From Plantago elongata (Eukaryota; Streptophyta; Magnoliopsida; Lamiales; Plantaginaceae): a DNA stretch of 27,142 nucleotides. The DNA lies in NCBI GenBank assembly GCA_036897095.1, contig JAYMSP010001987.1, forward strand, positions 1-27,142, written 5' to 3'. The translations under genes and the position numbers were made by a program. Positions 10,963 through 20,266 of this stretch are shown here, piece by piece. Within the stretch, counting starts at the first letter, position 1, and every line of letters starts with the position of its first letter. The notes under the pieces are model-generated. The model saw nothing but the letters and a program-made list of their open reading frames with translations. It searched no databases and had not been told where the DNA came from.

Positions 10963-11343
10963 CTACTTAGTCCTACACTTTGTTAGATCCCTTTGTACTG
11001 CTCCACTTGGCAGTGCCCGAGCTTGTTCTAGTAGGATACGAATCCTCTCCCTAGCCCTTGCCTCCTCCAGGCCTTGGATTATTCCCGGGCATCGAGCCGG
11101 CTCGCCTTCGGGATCGAGGATGATCGGATCATCGGCCGTCCCGTTACACGAATAATAAGGAGGGTGCCAGTACCCGCATGGGCAATTGACAAAGTGACTA
11201 TGATCCTCCTCCATGGGCGCCGAGTAGCTGACCGTCCTGATATACTCCTTAAAGCTCATGAGGGGAGAATTCTCCTGGTAAGCAGATTCCAGGTAATGGT
11301 TCCAACGAGCTCTTTGCGCGGCTTTTCGATCAGCAGAATTCAT
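10963..11343 (-). CDS. Small antisense frame (126 residues), unrecognised, within the Tat element
   Basis: An uninterrupted frame runs from ATG at 11343 to a stop at 10963. The start is chosen because it directly follows a 3' splice-like site (TTTTTCAG then TGCAAG before the ATG) and because the open frame upstream reads like non-coding sequence. The protein begins MNSADRKAAQRARW, has a basic start, a Cys/His/aromatic cluster NCPCGYWHPPYYSC near residues 54-67 that could bind a metal, an acidic patch with DDPIILDPEGEP, and a helical charged end with EEARARERIRILLEQ. A donor-like GAAG/GTATTC site at about 11520 and a TATA box at 11633-11642 would give a 5' untranslated exon and one intron. I do not recognise the family. 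It is the only long frame in the element that still looks whole; whether it is expressed cannot be seen. Confidence 0.5.
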   Translation of the reverse strand: MNSADRKAAQRARWNHYLESAYQENSPLMSFKEYIRTVSYSAPMEEDHSHFVNCPCGYWHPPYYSCNGTADDPIILDPEGEPARCPGIIQGLEEARARERIRILLEQARALPSGAVQRDLTKCRTK

Positions 11344-11632
11344 CTTGCACTGAAAAACACAGAAGATAGTAAGGTGTGAAAGTAAACACTTAAAAAAACG
11401 GATGAAGAGTAGGGAAACAGGCCGACCAAAAGCAACAATATTGAAAGTAAGATGCGAAAGTAGGCACTCGAACAAGCCGCTAAAGAACAAGGGACAAGGG
11501 CTGACTAAACGATAAGAATACCTTCAAGTCTGGAACAAAGGCGGCCTAGTTGCTTTATGACACTCTCCTCGAAAAATTAAAGAATAATCCGAATTAAGGC
11601 GAGTTAAGTGAATCAGGCAGGGCCCAAAATTT

Positions 11633-11642
11633 CTATTTATAA
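11633..11642 (-). promoter_or_regulatory. TATA box for the small antisense frame
   Basis: The minus strand reads TTATAAATAG, preceded by CC as at 10521-10530. It stands about 290 bp upstream of the ATG at 11343 and about 110 bp upstream of the donor-like site at 11520, a good spacing for a short first exon that is only untranslated. Confidence 0.5.
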
Positions 11643-12173
11643 GGAGGATGATACCCTTCAACTTCGGAGTAACGGGCTTATAACTAATTGGGCCCCAAAT
11701 CTCATTTGAGCCGTAACTGTTGGGCTACTGCCGCGATGTTGTTTGCCTCTAGTCGGAATTCAGTTTCAAATCTCTGCATGTCTAAAGCTCTCCGCACATA
11801 ATAGAGTTGGGGATGGTCGGCTCATTGTTAGGCAAAGCCCACCTCACCAACTAGATTAACTACAGAGTGCTGCAAACATCACGGGTTGGAGCTCATACCA
11901 GGCTGGCTCGTCGGTCAATCCACAACCAGAATAGAATCACATTTTACCACAGGGGAAAGTTGAAGAAACAACGGCAGAGCCGATCCTGTGGGTTCTTCTC
12001 GTTTCTCCTTCGGCCAAAACGGTGTAACCTATTGAGACAAGATGAAACAAGAGCAACCGTGTCATAACTTTATTCAAGGAGCAACAAACTAGTAAAAACA
12101 TACCACGTGGTGCAACTTATCAACTAAGTGATGAAGGCCGACATCAACCAATCAGTGCACCCGACTACGACTA
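11643..12173. other. Non-coding internal region of the Tat element
   Basis: No convincing frame on either strand. The region separates the small antisense frame from the polypurine-tract-like block at 12206. Nothing else supportable is seen. Confidence 0.35.
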
Positions 12174-13758
12174 AATTTCTGACTATCTTCTATAAAGATA
12201 CTCGGAAACTGGGGGACTCATATATGTGCTGATACGGCACTTGGTTGCATACACCGGGATACTAATGTACCTTATGAGTAAAACCTGGAACCAGACAACC
12301 CGACCACGAAGGGGCTCTCTACGACAGCTAAAAACTCATAAGGCACACAGTGCCCCGGTTATGGCAATAATTCGAGCTGATAAGCCTGAGGAATAAAAGT
12401 TTGGCGAATAAGTTGGATTGGACGTAGCCAGCTTGCGCCGACTTCATCCAGTTAGTAGGGAATGAAAATAGCTTACCTTCTCGGGCCAAAATTCCTAGTG
12501 ACACTAGCTTCCATTACATGGGCTCGCTTATCAGATATTACTCGGACAACTACTCTCCGATAAACGAGCGCCAGGTAACAGAGGCAAAGAAACCATGAAT
12601 TCAAATAGAACTGGAGTGGGGGTCAGATCAGATCCCCTGAACTCTGCGAGAACTACGGAAACTGCAAATGGAAAGCCGACAAGAAGAGGCTCTCCCCGAC
12701 AGTTAACATTTCTTACAGAGCTCCCACGGGTCCAATAGGACCGACTACATAAATATGAAGAATGGGAGTTGTCCGCCTGAGTCATCCAGTAACGGACGAC
12801 CAAGGGAAAGCTCGCTCACATAAGAGGAAGAGCTTTCCTCTGGTCGTCTGTTACCAGATGATGAGCCTGGAGCAACAAAAGATTATCAAACCCAAAGGCG
12901 CCAACTTCCAAGCTCCCCACACTACCCTCTAAGGGGCACTTCACTAAGGAAGAAGGGGGGAGCCGAAGAGAAGGCACCAAAAGGGATGAGTGGAAATGAT
13001 GTTCCAGAACCACCCATTTATAGGAAGACGAGGCGAGAAGGTGGTCCCACGTATCATTAATATACCCCAATAACTGCGCAACTAGTGAGTACCCCTAATC
13101 GGCTTTTGATCACAAACGTTTCCGACCACGACACCAAGAACCTCATAATTCCTCGACTATCTTCTACCAAGATATTCGAGAACTGGGGGGGACTTATGAT
13201 ATATAAATATGAGTCATATCTTCCTAATTCGCTCTTAAAGACGGGGTCGCAACGACGCGTGATAAATAGGATCGCAATAAGTCGTAAGAGCCCTAATCTA
13301 CCTCGGGAGCCGAATATTTGCATGTCTCCCCACGGAGCCGATCAAAGAGAGATAGTATCACCAACATAACATAAGCACTATGACTAGTCGGACCAATCCT
13401 ACCCAAACAGATGCGCCTATTATCAACTTATAAGGGACCAACGTGGCCAGAACTGGACTAAGGCATTTAACCTAGGGGCCGTCTTAAAGCCGACTAGACA
13501 CACTTCCGGATCATCGCCGGATCACACGTGCTACCTGTCTCTGGGGACACGTATCGGCTTGGGGTGCACCCGACCAACCGACGGCAATGGTCAGGACCTA
13601 GTCCCCCGAAGATTCCGCGATAAATACTCTAGCATTTACTTCTATTGAAGTAAGTCAACTACCTACATCTACTCGGATTACTTACATCCGATTACACGCT
13701 AATTTGTGTTGTACCAGTTTGTTTTAGGCATATCGGTTTTAAAGGGTTTAACCCGCCA
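12174..13758 (+). repeat. LTR-like right end of the Tat element with two polypurine-like blocks
   Basis: A block ending in AAACTGGGGGACT (12206-12218) looks like a Tat polypurine tract followed by an LTR start. A similar block recurs at 13146-13194, sharing CGACTATCTTCT-type text and a GAACTGGGGGGGACT tract. The last part has an LTR-like promoter (ATAAATACTC near 13622) about 130 bp before the end and closes near CCCGCCA (13758), after which base composition turns AT-rich. Either the LTR carries an internal copy of the junction, or two Tat-type ends lie in tandem. A further minus-strand CTATAAATGG occurs at about 13016-13025. Exact LTR ends are not established, since the other LTR is missing. 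Confidence 0.4.
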
Positions 13759-15569
13759 CTTTCCCCCGCATATTTCATTTCTGAGGAGCATTACTTTGAT
13801 CATTATGATTGGTTTAGTAGTAATTTTTTTAGCCTAAACACTTAACCATTTTTATACCACTGCAACATGTAAATTCCAATTGAGTTTCCATCCATATCAT
13901 TATCTGAAACTGTATGTTCTGCACGTACTTGTTTAACTTTCACAATGGAATCAACTCCTACTTTTAAGTTTTAACTGTCAACTGCCAATTTATTGCGGGA
14001 TGCCCATCTTCCAACTGGTGGTGAGATGAACAACTAGAGAGGGGAGGATAAATTAATTCCATACTATCCTTATATTATTTAAAGTTATAGGACTATCTTA
14101 AAGAAAAAGTATGCAACATAAGTAAAATTCTAAATAGTAAATTTTAGCTTTAAAAAATTAATTTATAAATCATCTTATTTTGTAGGAGAAAATGTGTCAT
14201 GTCTTTTCCATCCTATATTTAGTTATGCGGTGACAATTCTTTTCAATCTTATCTTTTTAATAACCTTCCTATTTGTATGGTGATGTCATGCAATCTGTTT
14301 AATCGGAAAGTTTAATGTATTTAGTCACTTATTACCAAACCAATTGAGTTGTAAATAAAATAAAATAAAAAATTATTTACCTAAGTACACAACCTTACGC
14401 TATTAACGTGATTAAAATTTCATTTGCACGGCCTCCTACCATATCTTAGAAAAAATAAAAAAACTTTATCTTTTCTACATATGTTAATTTTTTATGCTAA
14501 CCAATTTCAATTTTGATTTTAATTTACTCTTATATAATAATTTTAATATTTAACTAAATTATATTATAAAATATTATATTTTTAATATTTTACGATATAA
14601 TTTTATAAATTATTTATAATTTTAATTTAAGAGTAATGTTTTTATTGAAAATGAATAACATTAAAATTTGAGATTGAAACGAAAGAAGTTTAGTCGCATA
14701 AATTTTAGTGCGTCAAAATCTTTTGATTAGAGAGTTAATGATAACTTCTATACTATTAATATGTAAATATATTGTTGATTTAATCATGGGATAGATGACA
14801 CATAGCCTTATTAGGATTTTAAATATTTGAAGTTATAATTATTTTGATATCTTGAATAGTTTATATATTGAATAATGACTAAAAATTGAATTTTATGTGG
14901 AGATGTTAATATTTGCATGGTATAAAATTTTGACCATTAGGAAGAATTTTAATTAGACTTTAGTACAATTCAATTTCCACGCATATTTACTTATGATGAA
15001 TTGATGTTATTTTAATTATTGTCATTTAATAAAGTTTAATTTTCATGCATATTTAAATCCGTGAACATTTTAATTATCGGGAGAGAGAGTATAAGGGTCC
15101 AGAATTCATAATTTTATTACACATTATCATATGAAAATAATTAAAAATAATTTCACATTCAATCGGTTGGATGGAATATAGCATAGTTATAACTTATATG
15201 ATATATAAATAGAAATGAGTTTTTTATGAATTAGAAAAAAGAAAATTTCATATTATATAGTTAGAGGTTTACTACTTATTCGATATAAAGTTAAAAATGA
15301 GTTAAACAAAAAAAATTAGTTGAATTATAATAATTTAATTGATTTATAAAAATAATATTTTGAATAGAGTTGAAGTATTATAGAGTTTATATGATTGTCA
15401 TATAAGGTGTGTAAAAAAGAAGTTATATATATAGCTTTTGAAGATTAATTAGTATAAAGTTGTTAGTATAATTGAAAATTAAAGAGAGATAAAGAGTAAT
15501 GTGAAAAGAGAAACATGATTGTAATTGAAGAAAAACTGAGTTAAAATATTGCACAAAACAAGTGATAAT
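13759..15569. other. AT-rich DNA without recognisable genes
   Basis: Base composition drops sharply in G+C after the Tat element. No coding frame above about 60 codons, no terminal inverted repeats and no known element could be recognised by eye. A decayed non-coding element cannot be excluded. Confidence 0.5.
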
Positions 15570-16510
15570 TCTAACTGAGAAACTCGATTCAAATGACAAC
15601 CAATTCTAGGATTGGAAAATTCTCACTTAATAAATTGGATATCAAATTAACATACTCAAATGATAATCTAACTTGAAAACTACGCTTTAAACTGTAAACT
15701 CAAGTTTGAGAATGAGATAGTCCTAACTTGAGGACTCAATTTTCAAGGAAAACAATAATGAAGCAATTACCGCTTGAAAATTGAATTTAAAGCTCAAATA
15801 GGCTCAAAAAGTGGAATAAATCAAACTTTTAAACTCTATATGAATGGTAAACCACACTATATCGAAAATAATATTGTACGGAATGCATAAATTTTTTCAA
15901 CTAAGGTACTAAATCTGAAAGGTAAAAGAACTCTACTACCGGGACAAATTTCAATTTAAAAACTCAATTTGAATGTTAAAATATTTTTAAAAATAAGACA
16001 ATCACAACTTGATAAGTCTGATTAGAGAGTAAAGCACATTATATTTAAAAAATACTAACCAATTTTGAAATCATAATTCAAACTTAGTAACTTAATTCGA
16101 AAGGTAAACTAACTCTAAAACTGAGATAATTTCTACTAGAATGTTTAGTTTTAAGAACGAATTCAACTTCAGATCTGCATTTAAAGGGGAAAACAACTCA
16201 AAGATTATTATAATTTCAAGTTATATGAAATCAATCCTAACGGAAAACACATTTTATGAACAAGATAATTAAAGCTTGAGAATTTCAAAATGTGTTACGC
16301 TTGAAAACTCAATTTGTATGGTAAACAAACTTTAAGAATGGGATATAAAATTACAATTTGTGAACTATATATGGATGTTTGAAGCGTAAAAGCACACATC
16401 TGGAAAAAATACCATGAAATAGAAAATTCCATGTTAGGGACTTAAATCAAATGTAAGTCAACTATAATAATTAGATCATTCCAACTTGAAAACTCATTCC
16501 AAATTATAAA
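15570..16510 (+). repeat. Old diverged minisatellite, unit about 50-70 bp
   Basis: A motif like AACTTGAAAACTCAATTT followed by GAATGGTAAAC recurs in decayed form near 15573, 15671, 15725, 15771, 15822, 15896, 15949, 16013, 16081, 16164, 16299, 16352, 16430 and 16481. Between motifs a second conserved phrase (like AACTCTAAAACTGAGATAATT) appears, so the original unit was probably about 55-65 bp. Spacing is irregular (46-83 bp, with one double gap), showing many small insertions and losses. No coding frame crosses it. The array ends immediately before the first Helitron helicase fragment. Confidence 0.65.
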
Positions 16511-16517
16511 TAAACAC

Positions 16518-16703
16518 TAGAGCGTGTTAGCTCATGCTGGACTCTACCTACCAAACTATGTTTTCAGCCATAGTCATCTCTATATATATGTTACATTTTC
16601 GAGAGTCACAACCAATAAGGGACTAAAGGTTTTTATTATTGGATTAGGAAGGCCAAAAGACCAACCCATGTTGATTATAATTAGGTGTTTAGGAATATTT
16701 AAG
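16518..16703 (+). pseudogene. Helitron helicase C-terminal exon, copy 1
   Basis: Reading in the frame of 16524, the sequence gives AGLYLPNYVFSHSHLYIYV, then TFSRVTTNKGLKVFI, the last conserved block (motif VI region) of Pif1-like helicases, where the SRV arginine contacts ATP. About 25 codons later RCLGIF corresponds to the family's end. It is followed at 16704 by a GTATGA splice-donor-like site that is shared with the better copy ending at 18774. The frame is open for about 60 codons, but everything before the Gly-Leu-Tyr block is missing because the minisatellite abuts it. Confidence 0.7.
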
Positions 16704-17011
16704 GTATGATTTATAATATTAATACACATTATATTTAAACTAATATTTATATTCAATTATTAATTACGTTTTCAATATGTTATTTTGTTGATGAGAATTA
16801 TTCAACCAATGAAGATTGTAATCATTGAATTTACATTCTTTTTTATATGTTGCGATGTATTCCATGTTCATATGTTTTATACTCACCTATATTTATATAA
16901 AATATATTTTCTTTATCTACTTTCAATTTTATAAATAGAAAACTATGTCGTGGCACGCCACATATTAGAAGGAATTATGGAATTAATCATCCTATTCTTA
17001 TGATCTATTAA
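16704..17011. other. AT-rich spacer inside the Helitron debris
   Basis: Begins at a splice-donor-like GTATGA and may contain the decayed last intron of the helicase copy 1, since the sequence around 16704-16730 resembles 18775-18795. No coding text is visible. Confidence 0.35.
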
Positions 17012-17236
17012 ACGGTGCATGCTACGCTTTGGGATTGCTTGATTTCCACAAAGAAAACATCCTTGCTATTAAGGAAGCATGTTTTTGGGGTTCAGGATGA
17101 TTTCTTCTACATTTGTTCTCCATACTACTTCATTCGGATAGTATGTCCAGAGTTTTTCATGTTTGAAAAAAATACATGAAAGTATCTATCTGATGACATT
17201 CAGTACATCATGCGAGAAGGTTGAACAATTCTGGTA
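17012..17236 (+). pseudogene. Helitron helicase fragment, ACYALGLLD region
   Basis: In one frame the sequence reads ACYALGLLDFHKENILAIKE followed by ACFWGSG, then LHLFSILLHSDSMSRVFHV and, after internal stops, KYMKVSI. Plant Helitron helicases carry ACYALGLLDDDKE, a WGSG..LR.LF block, and W..LSDDI in this order a little before the Walker A motif, so the match is position by position over about 70 residues. Stops and a frame change near 17160-17200 make it non-functional. It stands directly before the first LNEDQLKNF copy, which is the correct order within the protein. Confidence 0.75.
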
Positions 17237-17243
17237 TAAATTC

Positions 17244-17462
17244 CAACATTGTATTCTAATTAAATTCTTATGATAAAGTTAATAATATCCGCCATGTTCT
17301 AACTTTGTTTGTCAAAATTCTAATCTAGAGCTCAAGCTAAATGAGGACCAGTTGAAGAATTTTTGCTCCTGAGAATGAAGAGTTCCTTTCTAGGAATGAG
17401 TTCTGCTTGAGTTGGATTGAAGATATGTCCATTCCAAACATTGGTCATAGATTTCAAAGTTG
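17244..17462 (+). repeat. Local duplication, copy 1 (helicase LNEDQLKNF region)
   Basis: This segment matches 17537-17756 almost throughout, starting with a shared ATTCTAATTAAATTCTTATG phrase and ending at the GGTCATAGAT phrase. It includes a piece reading LELKLNEDQLKNF and then, after a one-base length change relative to the second copy, SRNEF..SWIEDMSIPN. In Helitron helicases the LQL..E.LKN.AL.EIE segment follows LSDDI, so this piece is in the natural order after 17012-17236; the non-coding first ~75 bp could be an old intron. Confidence 0.7.
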
Positions 17463-17463
17463 G

Positions 17464-17545
17464 TTAGTATTTTTCAGCCATAATCATCTCAATATATATG
17501 TTACATTTTCGAGAGTCATAAGCAATAAGGGACTAAAGGTTTTAC
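17464..17545 (+). pseudogene. Helitron helicase C-terminal exon, short copy 2
   Basis: This is nearly identical to 16558-16640: it reads FSHNHLNIYVTFSRVISNKGLKVL across its length, with only a few substitutions. It starts inside the motif VI block and stops where the second local duplication begins at about 17537, so it was carried or created by the same rearrangement that duplicated 17244-17462. Confidence 0.7.
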
Positions 17546-17756
17546 ATTATATTCTAATTAAATTCTTATGGTAAATTTAATAATATCCCCAATGTTCTCA
17601 CTTTGTGTCAAAATTTCAATCTACAGCTCAAGCTAAATGAGGACCAGTTGAAGAATTTTGCTCCTGAGATTGAAGAGTTCATTTCTAGAAATGAGTTCAA
17701 CTTGAGTTGGATTGAAGATATGTCCATTCCAAATAGTGGTCATAGATATTGAAATA
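17537..17756 (+). repeat. Local duplication, copy 2 (helicase LNEDQLKNF region)
   Basis: Second copy of 17244-17462. From 17608 the frame is open and reads QNFNLQLKLNEDQLKNFAPE, then IEEFISRNEFNLSWIEDM and SIPNSGHRY before a stop, so it is the better preserved copy. The segment belongs to the Helitron helicase just before its ATPase core; the core itself (Walker A and B) is absent from the window. Confidence 0.7.
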
Positions 17757-17819
17757 AATAATTGATATTACGATATTGATGATATGATTGAGCAACATAA
17801 TCATTTGAGACGAAGACCA

Positions 17820-18090
17820 TATATTTGGTACCTAATGGTACTCACACCTTCTGACCGTACCAAGTTTATTATTAGATTCCATTGAAGATAATTTCTCATA
17901 TAAGTTTGTAATGCGATGACTACCAACAAGAGTCATGGACAAACACTATCTAAGGTTGGACTTTATATTTCAAAGCATGTTTTTAGTTATGGTCAGCTTT
18001 ATGATGTGATTTTTTCTAGAGTCTTGTCAGGAGAGGTCTCAAGATTTTAGCACTGGATGAGGAAGGCAATCCAACATATACAACTATGAA
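17820..18090 (+). pseudogene. Helitron helicase C-terminal exon, copy 3, first part
   Basis: The longest helicase piece. It reads VLTPSDRTKFIIRFH at about 17835-17880, then after three stops AMTTNKSHGQTLSKVGLYIS and KHVFSYGQLYDVIFSRVLSG, and in a shifted frame ALDEEGNPTYTTMN up to 18090. Family members have MSLTPSD, a RRQFP segment, AMTINKSQGQTLS, VGLYLP, VFSHGQLYVA.SRV and KNVVYKEVF in this order. A one-base shift after SRVLSG and the stops make it a pseudogene. The exon is cut at 18090 by a TRIM and resumes at 18741. Confidence 0.8.
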
Positions 18091-18740
18091 TGTTATACTA
18101 TCCAACATCCCACATCGGTTCAAAGTGAAAGAGATGAAGGGTATATATGAAGACCATCACTCTCATATGATATGATGCCTTTTGAGTGATACCAAAAGTA
18201 AATACGTGTTGGCTATAGTCCAAAGCGGACAATATCATACCAAAAAGACGTGTGTGTGACAGTTATGAGTAACATTGTCGGACCAATGGATTTTGTGTCG
18301 ACCCATCGGGTCGTTACAAGTGATATCCGAACGATATTGTCCGAAATTGCAGGAACTAAGTGGCATGCGGGGCAAAATACTACACCGTGAGGATGTTGAC
18401 TGTTGAGAGCCACCTCTTGAGCCCGTATGGACCACCTCTAGAATCATGCACGGATGAGTGGTCCCGGGGTAGACTGTACCCACTAAAGCTCGATGAGGAT
18501 GTCGATAATTTAAGTGGGGTAAATTGTAATATCCAACATTCCACATTTTTCTAGAGTGAATGAGATGAATGATATATATGAAGAGCATCTCTCATATGGT
18601 ATGAGATCTTTACCAAAAGTAAATAAGTGCGAGCTTCGGCCCAAAGCGGACAATATCATACCAGTGAGACGTATGTGTGATAGTCTTGAGTAACCTTGCC
18701 GGTCCAATGGGCCAGTCTCGACCCATTATTGGTCATGTAC
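18091..18740 (+). mobile_element. TRIM element (small non-coding LTR retrotransposon) inside the helicase exon
   Basis: Two direct repeats of about 228 and 216 bp (18091-18318 and 18525-18740) flank about 206 bp. Both start TGT.A and share CCAACAT, GAGATGAA, AAAGCGGACAATATCATACC and GAGTAAC blocks. The first repeat ends GTCGTTACA, and the bases after it (18319-18332) weakly resemble a primer-binding site for initiator tRNA-Met; a purine-rich TTAAGTGGGG run (18510-18519) precedes the second repeat. This is the TRIM layout: LTR, PBS, short non-coding middle, PPT, LTR. Repeats differ visibly, so it is old. It splits the Helitron helicase exon, which continues with KEVFRKL at 18741. Confidence 0.8.
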
Positions 18741-18869
18741 GTCATGTAGAAAGAGGTGTTTAGAAAGCTTTGAGGTATGTTTTATTATATTGACTAAATC
18801 TAACTTTGGATTATCCAAACCTATTATTTTAGTTTCAATACTAACGCCGTTTTTCTCCATCTTTTGCAG
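18741..18869 (+). pseudogene. Helitron helicase C-terminal exon, last residues and terminal intron
   Basis: Directly after the TRIM the text reads KEVFRKL and a stop at 18771-18773, the common ending of Helitron helicases (KNVVYKEVFRNL). A GTATG donor follows at 18775 and TTTTGCAG at 18862-18869 is a good acceptor, so an intron of about 95 bp in the 3' part of the gene is likely; the same donor is kept at 16704 in copy 1. Confidence 0.6.
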
Positions 18870-20250
18870 ATGATTGTTATTGATTTATCTCCAGTAGTCG
18901 TTATACATTGACTATGCGTTCCGTTTTAAATAATTCAATGTATTCAATATTTAATTTATCGTATGATAAAATACCGATGTTATGAACACGTCGGGTCATA
19001 TACTTTAACATGTAAATACATCGAATCTCTTTCTCCTCACAATCTATTGAGAGAAAATCAAACACATCACGTTTGAATACGTGTGACTGTGAGTGTGTAG
19101 AGGTCGACTTGTGTGCGAGAGATTTTTCAAGGCTTTTGTTTATAGTGATAATAAAATAGATTATATCATTGAAAATTATCTATCTAAATTGATAGGGAAC
19201 TTCATCTTGTCGAATGGGTTCACCATCACAATTGGAGTGAAAACTTTTTCGATTTCATAGATTATTAATATTATATTAGCCTCAATTATATATTTTCTAA
19301 TATTAATACTTATGAGACTTAGTTGCATATTTCAACTCGGTATTTTGATCAATATAAGCATTATCATATACTTAAACCGGGGACAACCCTATACTTATTT
19401 AAATCATCTATGAATTAATTTTGTTGAATGATTCCAATTGTGAAAATTAGTATGTATACGCTTGGAAAAAAATAATCTATAAAATTAAGATCTAGAGGTT
19501 GTAAGAATAAAATCTTGTTAAAGTATGATAACAATAATTTTTCAATGTGTAAAATCGAAAAAATTATTGGCAAGACTTGACTTCATATGGTACCATCCGT
19601 ACCTGAAATATATAAGGGTATACACTTAGTGACATAATAAATTGAGAAAAAAATTAGCCTTAAATAGATACTATATGATACTCGACAAGACATTGATAAA
19701 AAATTAATATAAGAAATTGATAAATTTCTACAATAATATGTAGAAGCTGAGAAGCATATAAAAAAATGCAGTGTGACAAAATATATGATCTAATCGCTTC
19801 AACATTGAATCGGAAGTCACACTACCCTTATGAAAGTGCAAAATGTAAAGTAATACAATTGATCTCCATATATAAAAGTTTGTCGATGTTTAAGATCAAC
19901 TCATAACTTGTCGAAGACTTCTTTGTCAGTTACATTTATTGTCGTGTCATATGTATTACCACTATGTTGGAAATTACTACCTTTAATCCATTTTGGGTGG
20001 CTCATCTTTCTCATCATATGAATTAAAAACTTTTTACACGCATTGATTCAATATATCATTGTTGCTTCGATGATAAACTTCTATGATCAGTAACTATAAG
20101 CCTTATTCCATTGCACAATTTGAAAGTTTGATTAATATTCCTCAAAGGCATTATCATGCACCATCCTTCAGTATGATCCTAAGGTTATAATTCAGAACAA
20201 TTAATTTTGTAGAGAAATCTATTGTAAAAAATATGTTTAAGACCGTTCTC
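18870..20250. other. AT-rich DNA without recognisable genes
   Basis: No coding frame with family resemblance on either strand and no repeat structure recognised by eye. The Helitron's 3' end may lie in the first few hundred bases but no hairpin plus CTRR end was found. This DNA was the target of the LINE insertion at 20267. Confidence 0.45.
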
Positions 20251-20266
20251 AAAGTTATCTTCCATA
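20251..20266 (+). repeat. Target-site duplication of the LINE, left copy
   Basis: AAAGTTATCTTCCATA here matches AAAGTTATCTTTCATA at 21244-21259 with one mismatch in 16. The pair sits exactly at the two ends of the LINE copy, the right copy directly after the poly(A) run. Confidence 0.85.

Larger units (their letters stand above)
1254..13758 (+). mobile_element. Eroded Tat-lineage Ty3/gypsy retrotransposon, left end missing
   Basis: Coding remnants appear in the Ty3/gypsy order gag, protease, reverse transcriptase, RNase H, integrase. A second RNase H region between the first RNase H and the integrase, and antisense genes between integrase and the 3' LTR, are hallmarks of the plant Tat lineage (Ogre, Retand and Grande-like elements). 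The element starts abruptly inside gag where the long LTR ends at 1253; its own 5' LTR, primer-binding site and N-terminal gag are absent. The right end is placed near 13758, after an LTR-like segment. The polyprotein is broken in more than ten places, so this is an old, inactive copy. The right boundary is uncertain by several hundred bases and a second related element could contribute to 12170-13758. Confidence 0.75.
16518..18869 (+). mobile_element. Scrambled remains of a Helitron (RepHel helicase part)
   Basis: Several pieces in this interval match the C-terminal half of the Pif1-like helicase of plant Helitrons, all on the + strand: the ACYALGLLD region (17012-17236), the LQLKLNEDQLKNF region (twice), and the terminal GLYL..VFSHGQLYV..SRV..KGLK region (three times, one incomplete). 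Order and copy number do not match one helicase, so local duplication and deletion happened after insertion. No Rep domain, Walker A motif or clear Helitron ends (5' TC, 3' hairpin plus CTRR) were found. The debris is interrupted by a TRIM at 18091-18740. Confidence 0.7.

Noticed and set aside
12531-13070. Minus-strand frames of 84-90 codons near the Tat right end
   Set aside because: Low-complexity Ser/Leu composition, no motif, and they lie in LTR-like sequence; the nearby minus-strand CTATAAATGG alone is too weak.
18213-18707. Open frames on both strands across the first TRIM
   Set aside because: They lie in the LTRs and middle part of a non-coding TRIM and have no family resemblance.
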